NCBI RefSeq assembly: GCF_004764705.1
Contig: NZ_SHLX01000034.1
Span: forward strand, 31,272 to 95,271
Origin: Paenibacillus cymbidii
GTDB taxonomy: Bacteria > Bacillota > Bacilli > Paenibacillales > NBRC-103111
Length of the DNA stretch: 64,000 nt
Direction: 5' to 3'
Shown here: one piece after another, positions 38,204-46,710 of the stretch
Layout of the letters: each line of letters opens with the position of its first letter
Numbering within the stretch: the stretch's first letter is position 1
Notes under the pieces: generated by a model
Databases searched by the model: none
Seen by the model: the letters and a program-made list of their open reading frames with translations, nothing else
What the model was told of the DNA's origin: nothing
Program-made: the position numbers and the translations under genes

Positions 38204-38296
38204 GTGGAGAAGCGGCAGCGTTCGCCTTTGTTTTCCGGATTCATCATTCGACCTGATTGATTCAGAAGAATCCGGAAAACAAGAAGCGATCGGAAT
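38204..38296 (-). repeat. inverted copy of the 37.5-kb hairpin repeat
   Basis: Its reverse complement lines up with 37510-37597 over both outer arms (CCGATCGCTTCTTGTTTTCC at one end and CGCTGCCGCTTCTCC at the other). The loop region differs. Compensating changes keep the ATCCGGAAAAC stem intact, which suggests selection for the hairpin. Confidence 0.7.
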
Positions 38297-38410
38297 ACCA
38301 ACCCCCGCGCGCAGCGGGAGCGAAAAATCGCCCGTGTTTCTCTATATAATAGAAGAAACGCAACAAGAAATCGTTTCGCAAAAAAAACTGGGCATTTACT
38401 GAAAATTTTC

Positions 38411-38439
38411 TTGCGTTTCATTTTCATTTTTTATATAAT
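38411..38439 (+). promoter_or_regulatory. sigma-A promoter of the S10 operon
   Basis: TTGCGT (38411-38416) and a perfect TATAAT (38434-38439) are spaced by 17 bp, about 140 bp before rpsJ. A second TATAAT at 38345-38350 has no good -35 box. Confidence 0.65.
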
Positions 38440-38577
38440 AGTGAACGTTGGTCTGTGACGATGCGATGATGCGAGAGGTTGCTGATACACCCGGCCCCTT
38501 TGCCATGGTGAGTGATCAGGAGATTTTCGCGGAGTAGGTCCGATAACTGATATTGGGCGATAGAAGGAGGGACTTAT

Positions 38578-38886
38578 ATGGCAAAACAAAAGATTCGAAT
38601 CCGTTTGAAGGCGTACGATCACAGAATTCTCGATCAATCCGCCGAGAAGATTGTGGAAACCGCAAAACGTTCCGGTGCAGGTGTGTCCGGGCCGATTCCG
38701 CTTCCGACCGAGAAGCAAATCATCACGATTTTGCGCGCGGTACACAAGTACAAGGATTCCCGGGAACAATTCGAAATGCGCACGCACAAGCGCTTGATCG
38801 ACATTGTCAACCCGACGCCGCAAACAGTCGATGCGCTGATGCGTCTTGACTTGCCGTCTGGCGTAGACATTGAAATCAAGCTTTAA
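38578..38886 (+). CDS. rpsJ: 30S ribosomal protein S10
   Basis: S10 is in the 30S head and also serves as NusE in antitermination. The 102-residue protein shows MAKQKIRIRLKAYDHRILDQSAEKIVETAKRSGA-type sequence and the loop TPQTVDALMRLDLPSGVDIEIKL. GAAGGAGGG precedes ATG 38578. It heads the S10 operon, and the upstream promoter isolates it from the island. Confidence 0.98.
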   Translation: MAKQKIRIRLKAYDHRILDQSAEKIVETAKRSGAGVSGPIPLPTEKQIITILRAVHKYKDSREQFEMRTHKRLIDIVNPTPQTVDALMRLDLPSGVDIEIKL

Positions 38887-38925
38887 TAATCGAACAACAA
38901 ACGTAAAAGGAACGAGGTGTCAACA

Positions 38926-39552
38926 TTGACCAAAGGTATCTTAGGGAAGAAGCTGGGGATGACCCAAGTGTTTACCCCGGAAGGATTGGTTGTACCGGTT
39001 ACCGTAATCCAAGCAGGCCCTTGCGTGGTGCTGCAGAAGAAAGATGCGGACAACGACGGGTACGAGGCCATCCAAATCGGTTTTGACGACAAGAAAGAAA
39101 GCCGCGCCAACAAACCGGAGCTGGGCCATGCGAAGAAAGCGGGCGCAGCGCCTAAGCGCTACATTAAAGAAGTTCGCGGAGTCCAGTTGACGGACTATGA
39201 GGTAGGACAGGAACTGAAAGCGGACCTGTTCGCCGAAGGCGAATTCGTCGATGTAACAGGCACTTCCAAAGGCAAAGGCTTTACCGGTACAATCAAGCGT
39301 TGGGGACAATCGCGCGGCCCGATGGCTCACGGTTCCCGTTACCATCGCGGACCGGGTTCGATGGGTTCGATCCAGGCGAACCGCGTACCGAAAGGCAAAC
39401 ACTTGCCGGGTCACATGGGGCAAGAGACCGTCACGCTGCAAAACCTGCAAATCGTGAAAGTCGACGCCGATCGCAACGTTATTCTCGTAAAAGGCTCGAT
39501 TCCAGGAGCTAAAAATAGCTACGTCAGCATCAAAACAACGGTGAAAAAGTAA
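38926..39552 (+). CDS. rplC: 50S ribosomal protein L3
   Basis: L3 reaches the peptidyl-transferase centre and nucleates 50S assembly. The 208-residue product begins MTKGILGKKLGMTQVF and contains the central RGPMAHGSRYHRGPGSMG loop. I chose TTG 38926 because GAGGTG lies 6 nt upstream. The in-frame GTG at 38917 is part of that Shine-Dalgarno sequence. Confidence 0.97.
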   Translation: MTKGILGKKLGMTQVFTPEGLVVPVTVIQAGPCVVLQKKDADNDGYEAIQIGFDDKKESRANKPELGHAKKAGAAPKRYIKEVRGVQLTDYEVGQELKADLFAEGEFVDVTGTSKGKGFTGTIKRWGQSRGPMAHGSRYHRGPGSMGSIQANRVPKGKHLPGHMGQETVTLQNLQIVKVDADRNVILVKGSIPGAKNSYVSIKTTVKK

Positions 39553-39576
39553 CAGGTTCAGAAAGGAGGATCCTAC

Positions 39577-40200
39577 ATGCCTAAAGTATCGGTATACAAC
39601 GTAAGCGGCGCGCAAGTGGGCGAAATCGAGCTCGCGGACAGCGTGTTCGGCATCGAGCCCAACAAGTACGCGCTTCACGATGCAGTCGTTATGCAGCAAG
39701 CTTCGCAACGCCTAGGCACGCACAAAGTCAAAGGACGTTCGGAAGTCCGCGGCGGCGGTCGCAAGCCTTGGAAACAGAAAGGAACCGGCCGCGCTCGTCA
39801 AGGCTCCATTCGCGCTCCGCAATGGAAAGGCGGCGGCGTTGTGTTTGGACCGACTCCGCGCAGCTACGGCTTCAAATTGCCGAAGAAAGTGCGTCGTCTC
39901 GCGATCAAATCGGCGCTTTCCTCGAAAGTGGCGGAGAACGAAATTATCGTATTGGATCAACTGAGCTTCAGCCAGCCGAAAACGAAAGAATTCGTTGCCG
40001 TGCTGAACAACCTGAAAGTTGGCAAGAAAGCGCTCGTGGTAGCAGCCGATTTCGATGACAATGTGGCTCTTTCCGCACGCAACGTGCCCGGCGTAAAATT
40101 CGTTACGGCCGAAGGCATCAACGTGTTGGACGTGCTGGTGCACGACAAGCTGATCATCACGAAAGCGGCGGTAGAGAAAGTGGAGGAGGTGCTTGCGTAA
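39577..40200 (+). CDS. rplD: 50S ribosomal protein L4
   Basis: L4 lines the peptide exit tunnel and in some bacteria represses the S10 operon. The 207-residue protein has the tunnel loop KVKGRSEVRGGGRKPWKQKGTGRARQGSIRAPQWKGG (from residue 47) and a C-terminal globular domain. The stop overlaps the rplW ATG by one base, so L23 is likely coupled to L4. Confidence 0.97.
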   Translation: MPKVSVYNVSGAQVGEIELADSVFGIEPNKYALHDAVVMQQASQRLGTHKVKGRSEVRGGGRKPWKQKGTGRARQGSIRAPQWKGGGVVFGPTPRSYGFKLPKKVRRLAIKSALSSKVAENEIIVLDQLSFSQPKTKEFVAVLNNLKVGKKALVVAADFDDNVALSARNVPGVKFVTAEGINVLDVLVHDKLIITKAAVEKVEEVLA

Positions 40201-40490
40201 TGAAAAATCCACGCGATATTATCAAGCGCCCGGTGATTACGGAACGGACTAGCGATCTGATGGCGATCAAGAAGTACGCTTTTGAAGTCGACAAGCGCGC
40301 GAACAAAACCGAAATCAAACAAGCGATCGAACAGATTTTCAAAGTAAAAGTTACGGGTGTCAACACGATGAACATGCCGGCGAAGCCGAAGCGTTACGGC
40401 CGCCACGAAGGCTATACGTCCGAGTGGAAAAAAGCCATCGTTACTTTGAGCCCGGAAAGCAAAGAACTCGAATTTTTTGAATCGGTATAA
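40200..40490 (+). CDS. rplW: 50S ribosomal protein L23
   Basis: L23 forms the docking site at the tunnel exit for trigger factor and SRP. The 96-residue protein starts MKNPRDIIKRPVITERTSDLM and includes NKTEIKQAIEQIFKVKVTGVNT. The ATG overlaps the rplD TAA; the GGAGGTG within the rplD end serves as its Shine-Dalgarno sequence. Confidence 0.97.
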   Translation: MKNPRDIIKRPVITERTSDLMAIKKYAFEVDKRANKTEIKQAIEQIFKVKVTGVNTMNMPAKPKRYGRHEGYTSEWKKAIVTLSPESKELEFFESV

Positions 40491-40522
40491 CCGAAATCCT
40501 GTCAAGCAAGGAGGGAATCTAC

Positions 40523-41353
40523 GTGCCAGTTAAAAAGTACAAACCGACATCCCCGGCTCGGCGTGCGATGAGCGTTTCGACGTTCGAAGAAATCACCACA
40601 TCGACACCGGAGAAATCGCTCTTAGCACCTCTTTTCAAGAAAGCGGGCCGCAACAACCAAGGCAAAATTACGGTACGCCATCACGGCGGCGGACATAAAC
40701 GCCAATACCGGATCATCGATTTCAAACGGAACAAAGATGGCATACCAGGTCGCGTTGCTACAATCGAGTATGACCCGAACCGTTCCGCCAACATCGCGTT
40801 GATCCACTATGTAGACGGCGAGAAGCGTTATATCATCGCGCCGAAAGGCCTGAAGGTAGACGACGTGATCGAATCCGGCGCAGGCGCCGACATCAAAACC
40901 GGCAACGCGCTTCCGCTCGAGAACATTCCGGTCGGTACGATCATCCACAACATCGAATTGAAGCCGGGCAAAGGCGGCCAGCTCGTACGCGCTGCCGGCA
41001 CCGAAGCTCAATTGCTTGGTAAAGAGGAAGAGTACGTGACGATTCGTCTGTCGTCCGGCGAAATGCGCAAAATACTGAAAGTATGCCGCGCTACAGTCGG
41101 TTCGGTCGGCAACGAAGACCACGAGCTCGTGAAGATCGGTAAAGCAGGCCGCGCTCGTTGGCTCGGCAAACGTCCGGAAGTTCGCGGCGTCGTCATGAAC
41201 CCGAACGATCACCCGCACGGCGGTGGCGAAGGCCGCGCTCCGATCGGCCGCAAGTCGCCTATGTCCCCTTGGGGCAAACCGACTCTCGGCTACAAAACCC
41301 GCAAGAAGAAAAAAGCTTCGGACCAATACATCGTACGCCGCCGCACGAAGTAA
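40523..41353 (+). CDS. rplB: 50S ribosomal protein L2
   Basis: L2 is required for subunit joining and peptidyl transfer. The 276-residue basic protein contains the RNA-binding block GRNNQGKITVRHHGGGHKR and the conserved MNPNDHPHGGGEGRAPIGR with the functionally important His. Translation starts at GTG 40523 after AAGGAGGG. Confidence 0.98.
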   Translation: MPVKKYKPTSPARRAMSVSTFEEITTSTPEKSLLAPLFKKAGRNNQGKITVRHHGGGHKRQYRIIDFKRNKDGIPGRVATIEYDPNRSANIALIHYVDGEKRYIIAPKGLKVDDVIESGAGADIKTGNALPLENIPVGTIIHNIELKPGKGGQLVRAAGTEAQLLGKEEEYVTIRLSSGEMRKILKVCRATVGSVGNEDHELVKIGKAGRARWLGKRPEVRGVVMNPNDHPHGGGEGRAPIGRKSPMSPWGKPTLGYKTRKKKKASDQYIVRRRTK

Positions 41354-41407
41354 TCGCTGCGCTAGCCTGATGTACATTCGCAAGGTTCATGTGAAGGGAG
41401 GATCTCT

Positions 41408-41689
41408 ATGGGACGCAGTTTGAAGAAAGGCCCATTCGTCGACGACTATTTGCTGAAGAAAGTGGACGCTATCTCCGGTACGCAGAAGAAGACAGTCATC
41501 AAAACGTGGTCGCGCCGCTCGACGATTTTTCCACAATTTATCGGACATACTTTCGGCGTATATGACGGCAAGAAGCACGTGCCGGTCTACGTGACGGAAG
41601 ACATGGTCGGACACAAACTCGGCGAATTCGCGCCGACGCGCACGTACAAAGGTCATACCGACGACGACAAAAAAACCGGCAAACGTTAA
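41408..41689 (+). CDS. rpsS: 30S ribosomal protein S19
   Basis: S19 sits in the 30S head near the A-site finger bridge. The 93-residue product reads MGRSLKKGPFVDDYLLKKV and ends in the basic TRTYKGHTDDDKKTGKR tail. GGGAGGA precedes the ATG by 6-7 nt. It lies between rplB and rplV in the normal order. Confidence 0.98.
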   Translation: MGRSLKKGPFVDDYLLKKVDAISGTQKKTVIKTWSRRSTIFPQFIGHTFGVYDGKKHVPVYVTEDMVGHKLGEFAPTRTYKGHTDDDKKTGKR

Positions 41690-41734
41690 GTTGCCGCCAA
41701 GCTTTAAGCGACATGTTCGAGAGGAGGGTATTCC

Positions 41735-42067
41735 ATGCAAGCAACAGCTAATGCAAGATTCATCCGCATCGCTCCTCGCAAGGTGCAGCTGGTCATCGAT
41801 CTGATCCGCGGCAAGCAAGTAGGCGAAGCGATTTCGATTTTGCGCCATACGCCGCGTGCGGCATCGCCTGTGGTGGAGAAGATTTTGAGCGCGGCGATCG
41901 CCAATGCGGAGCACAATCATTCCTTGGATCCGGAGAAGCTCGTGATTACGCAAGCGTTCGTCAACCAAGGGCCGACGATGAAACGGTTCCGCGAACGCGC
42001 TATGGGCCGTGCAAGCAGGATCAACAAACGCACCAGCCACATCACTTTGGTGGTAGCCGAGAAATAA
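41735..42067 (+). CDS. rplV: 50S ribosomal protein L22
   Basis: L22 lines the exit tunnel, where its hairpin influences macrolide sensitivity. The 110-residue protein shows FIRIAPRKVQLVIDLIRGKQVGEA and the hairpin GPTMKRFRERAMGRASRINKRTSHITLVV. GAGGAGGG precedes ATG 41735, and rpsC follows after 13 bp. Confidence 0.98.
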   Translation: MQATANARFIRIAPRKVQLVIDLIRGKQVGEAISILRHTPRAASPVVEKILSAAIANAEHNHSLDPEKLVITQAFVNQGPTMKRFRERAMGRASRINKRTSHITLVVAEK

Positions 42068-42080
42068 GGAGGGATAACGA

Positions 42081-42743
42081 GTGGGTCAAAAAGTAAATCC
42101 GGTCGGTCTTCGCATCGGGATCATCCGGGACTGGGAGTCCAAATGGTACGCAGGCAAGGACTACGGCGATCTGCTGCTTGAGGACGTCAAAATCCGCGAG
42201 TATTTGAAAGGGAAACTGAAAGATTCCGCAGTGTCCCATATCGATATCGAACGTGCGGCCAACCGCGTAAACGTGACGATCCATACGGCCAAGCCCGGCA
42301 TGGTGATCGGCAAAGGCGGCGCCGAAGTCGAAGTGATTCGCAATTACATTGCGAAACTGTCGAACAAGAAAGTGCACATCAACATTACGGAAATCAGAAC
42401 CCCTGACCTCGACGCCATCTTGGTCGCCGAAAGCATCGCCCAGCAGCTGGAACGCCGTGTATCGTTCCGCCGCGCGATGAAACAAGCGATTCAACGTTCG
42501 ATGCGCGCCGGAGCCAAAGGGATCAAAACCGGCGTGAGCGGTCGCCTCGGCGGCGCCGAAATCGCCCGTTCGGAAGGCTACAGCGAAGGAACGGTTCCGC
42601 TTCACACGCTCCGCGCCGATATCGATTACGGCACAGCTGAAGCGCACACTACTTACGGTCGCATCGGCGTCAAAGTCTGGATCTACCGTGGAGAAGTTCT
42701 TCCGCCAGCCAAGAAGAAGGTTGTTCAGGAAGGAGGAAACTGA
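42081..42743 (+). CDS. rpsC: 30S ribosomal protein S3
   Basis: S3 lines the mRNA entry channel. The 220-residue protein has a KH domain (KPGMVIGKGGAEVEVIRN near residue 72) and the C-terminal GVSGRLGGAEIARSEGYSEG segment. It starts at GTG 42081 after AAGGAGGG. Its end carries the Shine-Dalgarno sequence for rplP, which begins 2 bp later. Confidence 0.98.
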   Translation: MGQKVNPVGLRIGIIRDWESKWYAGKDYGDLLLEDVKIREYLKGKLKDSAVSHIDIERAANRVNVTIHTAKPGMVIGKGGAEVEVIRNYIAKLSNKKVHINITEIRTPDLDAILVAESIAQQLERRVSFRRAMKQAIQRSMRAGAKGIKTGVSGRLGGAEIARSEGYSEGTVPLHTLRADIDYGTAEAHTTYGRIGVKVWIYRGEVLPPAKKKVVQEGGN

Positions 42744-42745
42744 TC

Positions 42746-43180
42746 ATGTTGGTACCTAAACGCGTCAAACACCGCAAAGAGCATCGCGGCAACATGAAGG
42801 GCAACGCCAAAGGCGGTACGGAAATCGTATTCGGCGAATATGGCCTGGTGGCTGTCGAGCCGGCTTGGGTAACCAACCGTCAAATCGAAGCCGCTCGTAT
42901 CGCGATGACCCGTTACATCAAGCGGGGCGGTAAAGTATGGATCAAAATTTTCCCGGCCAAGCCGATTACGCAAAAGCCGCTTGAAGTCCGGATGGGTAGC
43001 GGTAAAGGTAACGTCGAGAAATGGGTTTCCGTCGTCAAACCGGGCAAGATCCTGTTCGAGATGGCCGGCGTAACCGAAGAAATCGCACGCGAAGCGATGC
43101 GTCTTGCGGCTCACAAGCTGCCGATCAAGACGAAATTCGTGAAACGTGAAGAACTGGGTGGTGAAGCAAATGAAGGCTAG
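42746..43180 (+). CDS. rplP: 50S ribosomal protein L16
   Basis: L16 helps position A-site tRNA in the 50S subunit. The 144-residue product begins MLVPKRVKHRKEHRGNMKG and contains RIAMTRYIKRGGKVWIKIFP and the GSGKGNVEKWV loop. It overlaps the rpmC start by 11 bp, an arrangement common in Firmicutes. Confidence 0.98.
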   Translation: MLVPKRVKHRKEHRGNMKGNAKGGTEIVFGEYGLVAVEPAWVTNRQIEAARIAMTRYIKRGGKVWIKIFPAKPITQKPLEVRMGSGKGNVEKWVSVVKPGKILFEMAGVTEEIAREAMRLAAHKLPIKTKFVKREELGGEANEG

Positions 43181-43367
43181 TGAGTTTCGTAACTTAACCA
43201 CTGCTGAGATCGAGCAAAAAATCGCCGGGTTCAAGGAAGAACTGTTCAACCTCCGCTTTCAGATGGCTACCGGTCAGCTCGACAACCCGACGCAAATTCG
43301 CGATGTGCGCAAGGAAATTGCACGGGCCAAAACCATTTTGCGCGAAAGAGAACTCGGGATCGGCTAA
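43170..43367 (+). CDS. rpmC: 50S ribosomal protein L29
   Basis: L29 lies beside L23 at the tunnel exit. The 65-residue two-helix protein starts MKASEFRNLTTAEIEQKI and contains FNLRFQMATGQLDNP and RKEIARAKTILRERE. ATG 43170 lies inside the rplP end after GGGTGGTG; earlier in-frame starts lack family similarity. Confidence 0.97.
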   Translation: MKASEFRNLTTAEIEQKIAGFKEELFNLRFQMATGQLDNPTQIRDVRKEIARAKTILRERELGIG

Positions 43368-43397
43368 TTGGCCAAGACACGGGAAGGAGGAGCTTAA

Positions 43398-43664
43398 ATG
43401 GCTGAGCAACGCAACGAACGCAGGGTGCAAATTGGCAAAGTCGTCAGCGACAAGATGGACAAAACGATCGTCGTCGCGGTCGAAACGTACAAGAAGCACA
43501 ACCTGTATCATAAACGCATCAAGTACACGAAGAAATTCAAGGCTCACGACGAGAACAACCAAGCCAAGATCGGCGACACCGTGAAAATCATGGAAACGCG
43601 CCCGCTGTCCAAAGACAAGTGCTGGCGGTTGGTTGAGGTCGTAGAAGAAGCCGTTGTTATTTAA
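43398..43664 (+). CDS. rpsQ: 30S ribosomal protein S17
   Basis: S17 is an OB-fold primary 16S binder. The 88-residue protein has GKVVSDKMDKTIVVAVETYKKH-type sequence and ends in the RPLSKDKCWRLVEVVEEAVVI block. GGAAGGAGG precedes ATG 43398. Confidence 0.97.
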   Translation: MAEQRNERRVQIGKVVSDKMDKTIVVAVETYKKHNLYHKRIKYTKKFKAHDENNQAKIGDTVKIMETRPLSKDKCWRLVEVVEEAVVI

Positions 43665-43693
43665 CCCAGCTTAGCTGAAAGGAGGGCATTCGC

Positions 43694-44062
43694 ATGATTC
43701 AACCATTTACACGGTTAAGCGCGGCAGACAATTCCGGAGCGAAGAAGCTGATGTGCATTCGCGTGTTGGGCGGTACGGGACGTCGTGTCGGCCATATCGG
43801 CGACTTGATCATCTGCTCCGTTAAAGAAGCAACACCAGGTGGCGTTGTCAAGAAGGGCGACGTAGTCAAAGCGGTTATCGTTCGTACGAAGCGCGGCGCT
43901 CGTCGGAAAGACGGTTCCTACATCACCTTCGACGAGAACGCAGCCGTTATCGTCAAGGACGACAAGAGCCCTCGCGGCACCCGGATCTTCGGACCAGTGG
44001 CTCGCGAGCTGCGCGATAAGGATTTCATGAAAATCGTATCGCTGGCGCCAGAAGTTATCTAA
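43694..44062 (+). CDS. rplN: 50S ribosomal protein L14
   Basis: L14 forms an intersubunit bridge and binds 23S rRNA. The 122-residue product shows MIQPFTRLSAADNSGAKKLMCIRVLGG and the final ARELRDKDFMKIVSLAPEVI. AAAGGAGGGC precedes the ATG. It is the first of the classical spc-type genes, with rplX 67 bp downstream. Confidence 0.98.
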   Translation: MIQPFTRLSAADNSGAKKLMCIRVLGGTGRRVGHIGDLIICSVKEATPGGVVKKGDVVKAVIVRTKRGARRKDGSYITFDENAAVIVKDDKSPRGTRIFGPVARELRDKDFMKIVSLAPEVI

Positions 44063-44129
44063 GACTGCCCGCACTGCCGGGTTCGAATAAGCTTACGACG
44101 ATAGCTTTTTTCTAGGAGGTGTAAGATCG

Positions 44130-44483
44130 ATGCCGAAACAACCGAAGAAATTGGAGTCCCACAACCACAAGCTGCACGTCAAAAAAGACGACACGGTGTT
44201 TGTGATCACCGGTAAAGATAAAGGCAAAAAGGGTCGCGTTATCGCCGCTTATCCGCGCGAGAATCGCGTGCTCGTGGAAGGCATTAACATGATCAAGAAG
44301 CATGCGAAGCCGACGCAACAAAATCCGCAAGGCGGGATTTTGAACCAGGAAGCGCCGATTCACGCTTCGAACGTCATGCTGATCGATCCGAAGAGCGGCC
44401 AACCGACACGGATCGGCTACAAAGTGCTCGACAACGGCAAAAAAGTGCGCGTTGCGAAAAAATCGGGCGAAATTATCGACTAA
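44130..44483 (+). CDS. rplX: 50S ribosomal protein L24
   Basis: L24 is an assembly-initiator protein with a KOW motif. The 117-residue product has the KOW at DDTVFVITGKDKGKKGRVIAAYP (residues 19-41) and GINMIKKHAKPTQQNPQGGI. TAGGAGGTG lies before ATG 44130. Confidence 0.97.
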   Translation: MPKQPKKLESHNHKLHVKKDDTVFVITGKDKGKKGRVIAAYPRENRVLVEGINMIKKHAKPTQQNPQGGILNQEAPIHASNVMLIDPKSGQPTRIGYKVLDNGKKVRVAKKSGEIID

Positions 44484-44513
44484 GAGTAAAGTTGGAAAGG
44501 AGGTCCACGTTAC

Positions 44514-45056
44514 ATGGCAGCAAGAATGAAAGATCGTTATCTGAACGAAATCACTCCCGCTTTGATGCAGAAGTTTAACTATACAACGGTCATGCAAGTG
44601 CCGAAGGTCGAGAAGGTTGTCATCAACATGGGTGTTGGCGAAGCCGTTGCGAACTCGAAGGTACTGGACGCCGCCGTACAAGATCTGCAATTGATCTCCG
44701 GCCAGAAGCCGGTCATCACGAAGTCGAAGAAATCGATCGCCGGCTTCAAGCTTCGCGAGAACATGCCGATCGGCACGAAGGTTACGCTGCGCGGCGAGCG
44801 CATGTACCATTTCCTCGACAAGCTGTTCAACGTGGCGCTGCCGCGGGTACGCGACTTCCAAGGCGTATCGCGCAAAGCGTTCGACGGCCGCGGCAACTAC
44901 ACGCTCGGTCTGAAAGAACAGCTGATCTTCCCGGAAATCGAGTACGACAAAATTGACAAAACCCGCGGTATGGACATCGTCATCGTCACTACGGCGAAAT
45001 CGGATGAAGAATCGCGTGAATTGTTGACCCAACTCGGGTTGCCCTTTACGAAATAA
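44514..45056 (+). CDS. rplE: 50S ribosomal protein L5
   Basis: L5 binds 5S rRNA and contacts P-site tRNA. The 180-residue protein shows MQVPKVEKVVINMGVGEAVANSK, the loop ITKSKKSIAGFKLRE and the C-terminal GMDIVIVTTAKSDEESRELL. AAAGGAGGTC precedes ATG 44514. Confidence 0.98.
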   Translation: MAARMKDRYLNEITPALMQKFNYTTVMQVPKVEKVVINMGVGEAVANSKVLDAAVQDLQLISGQKPVITKSKKSIAGFKLRENMPIGTKVTLRGERMYHFLDKLFNVALPRVRDFQGVSRKAFDGRGNYTLGLKEQLIFPEIEYDKIDKTRGMDIVIVTTAKSDEESRELLTQLGLPFTK

Positions 45057-45090
45057 GAGGCTGCGTAAAGCCGACGGAGGTGTTAATTAG

Positions 45091-45276
45091 GTGGCAAAAA
45101 CGTCGATGATCGTCAAGCAGCAGCGCGAACCGAAGTTCAAGGTGCAAGCCTACACGCGTTGCGAACGTTGCGGTCGGCCGCATTCCGTTCTGCGCAAATT
45201 CAAAATTTGCCGGATTTGTTTCCGCGAATTAGCTTATAAAGGCCAGATTCCTGGCGTCAGAAAAGCAAGCTGGTAA
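45091..45276 (+). CDS. rpsZ: 30S ribosomal protein S14, zinc-binding type
   Basis: This is the short 61-residue C+ form of S14. The zinc ligands are the CERCG pair and CRICF pair (residues about 24-43), ending IPGVRKASW. It starts at GTG 45091 after GGAGGTG. The zinc form in the spc operon is typical of Bacillales, where a zinc-free paralogue often sits elsewhere under Zur control. Confidence 0.96.
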   Translation: MAKTSMIVKQQREPKFKVQAYTRCERCGRPHSVLRKFKICRICFRELAYKGQIPGVRKASW

Positions 45277-45307
45277 AATCCCCGATTCGGGAAGGAGGTA
45301 CGCTACT

Positions 45308-45706
45308 ATGGTAATGTCAGATCCTATTGCAGATATGCTCACGCGTATCCGTAACGCCAATATCGTTCGTCACGAAACAGTGGAAATTCCCGCTTCGAAG
45401 CAGAAGAAGGAAATCGCGGAAATTCTGAAACGCGAAGGTTTCATTCGTGACGCCGAATACGTGCAAGACAACAAACACGGGATTATCCGGTTGTTCCTGA
45501 AATACGGCCCGAACAACGAGCGTGTCATTTCCGGTCTGAAGCGCATCAGCAAACCGGGCTTGCGCGTTTACACGAAGAGCCAGGAAGTACCGCGCGTTCT
45601 GGGCGGACTGGGGATGGCGATCATCTCGACGTCGCGCGGCATCATGACGGATAAAGAAGCTCGCCAGGCGAAATCCGGCGGCGAAGTTATCTGCTACGTG
45701 TGGTAA
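45308..45706 (+). CDS. rpsH: 30S ribosomal protein S8
   Basis: S8 is a primary 16S rRNA binder and spc-operon regulator in E. coli. The 132-residue product reads SDPIADMLTRIRNANIVRHE and ends with ISTSRGIMTDKEARQAKSGGEVICYVW. GGAGGTAC precedes ATG 45308; a second ATG two codons later is possible. Confidence 0.98.
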   Translation: MVMSDPIADMLTRIRNANIVRHETVEIPASKQKKEIAEILKREGFIRDAEYVQDNKHGIIRLFLKYGPNNERVISGLKRISKPGLRVYTKSQEVPRVLGGLGMAIISTSRGIMTDKEARQAKSGGEVICYVW

Positions 45707-45736
45707 TCAATTCGCATAAGAATGGAGGTGCAATAG

Positions 45737-46279
45737 ATGTCCCGTATTGGTCGTAAACCAATCAATGTTCCGAGCGGCGTAACCATCACGCTGGCCGACA
45801 CCAACATTACGGTGCAAGGCCCGAAAGGTTCGCTTTCCCGGGAACTTCATAAAGATATGAAAGTAACGGTCGACGGCAACGTCATCAACGTGGAGCGTCC
45901 GTCCGACAACAAGCTGCATCGTTCCCTGCATGGCACCACCCGTTCCGTTGTGGCCAACATGGTCAACGGTGTGACCGAAGGGTTCTCGAAGAACCTGGAT
46001 CTGGTCGGCGTCGGCTATCGTGCCAACAAGAACGGCAACAAACTGGTACTGAACGTCGGCTATTCGCACCCGGTGGAGATCCAGCCGGAGAACGGTATCG
46101 AGTTTGAAGTTCCTACCAATACTAAAATTATTGTCAAAGGCATCGACAAAGAGCTTGTCGGCGCTACGGCGGCTAAAGTGCGTTCGGTACGCGAGCCCGA
46201 GCCGTATAAAGGCAAAGGCATCAAGTACGAAGGCGAACGGATTCTCCGCAAGGAAGGTAAAGCAGGCAAGAAGAAATAA
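45737..46279 (+). CDS. rplF: 50S ribosomal protein L6
   Basis: L6 lies near the sarcin-ricin loop and the factor-binding site. The 180-residue protein consists of two repeated domains and carries VGVGYRANKNGNKLVLNVGYSHPV-type sequence and the C-terminal VRSVREPEPYKGKGIKYEGE. GGAGGTGC precedes ATG 45737. Confidence 0.98.
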   Translation: MSRIGRKPINVPSGVTITLADTNITVQGPKGSLSRELHKDMKVTVDGNVINVERPSDNKLHRSLHGTTRSVVANMVNGVTEGFSKNLDLVGVGYRANKNGNKLVLNVGYSHPVEIQPENGIEFEVPTNTKIIVKGIDKELVGATAAKVRSVREPEPYKGKGIKYEGERILRKEGKAGKKK

Positions 46280-46311
46280 GGCTGCCTAGCTGAAAGGAGT
46301 GAACAAGGGCA

Positions 46312-46680
46312 ATGATCACGAAAGCTGACAAAAATCAGACTCGTCTGAAACGGCACCTTCGCGTACGCAAAAAAATCGAAGGCACGGCAGCACGTCCGCG
46401 CCTCAATATATTCCGTTCCTCGAAGCATATGTATGCTCAGTTGATCGACGACGTGAAGGGCGTTACGCTTGCATCGGCTTCGACCAACGACAAGGAAATT
46501 CGCGAAGCGATCGGCAACGGCGGGAACATCGACTCCGCCAAGCAAGTAGGCGCATTGATCGCGAAGCGCGCGAAAGAACAAGGTTTTGTGAAGGTCGTAT
46601 TCGACCGCGGCGGTTACCTGTACCACGGACGCGTTCAAGCGCTCGCTGATGCGGCACGCGAAGCGGGACTCGAATTTTAA
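46312..46680 (+). CDS. rplR: 50S ribosomal protein L18
   Basis: L18 brings 5S rRNA into the large subunit with L5. The 122-residue product has RLKRHLRVRKKIEGTAARPRLNIFRSSKH-type basic N-terminus and the end FDRGGYLYHGRVQALADAAREAGLEF. GAAAGGAG lies upstream of ATG 46312. Confidence 0.98.
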   Translation: MITKADKNQTRLKRHLRVRKKIEGTAARPRLNIFRSSKHMYAQLIDDVKGVTLASASTNDKEIREAIGNGGNIDSAKQVGALIAKRAKEQGFVKVVFDRGGYLYHGRVQALADAAREAGLEF

Positions 46681-46710
46681 GCTTGAATCACCCATAAGGA
46701 GGTAAACGAC

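Noticed and set aside
37520..38256. Several 70-96-aa ORFs in the repeat zone before rpsJ
   Set aside because: They follow the repeats, change frame between copies and have no ribosome sites.
38345..38350. Second TATAAT as another S10 promoter
   Set aside because: No acceptable -35 hexamer lies 16-18 bp upstream.
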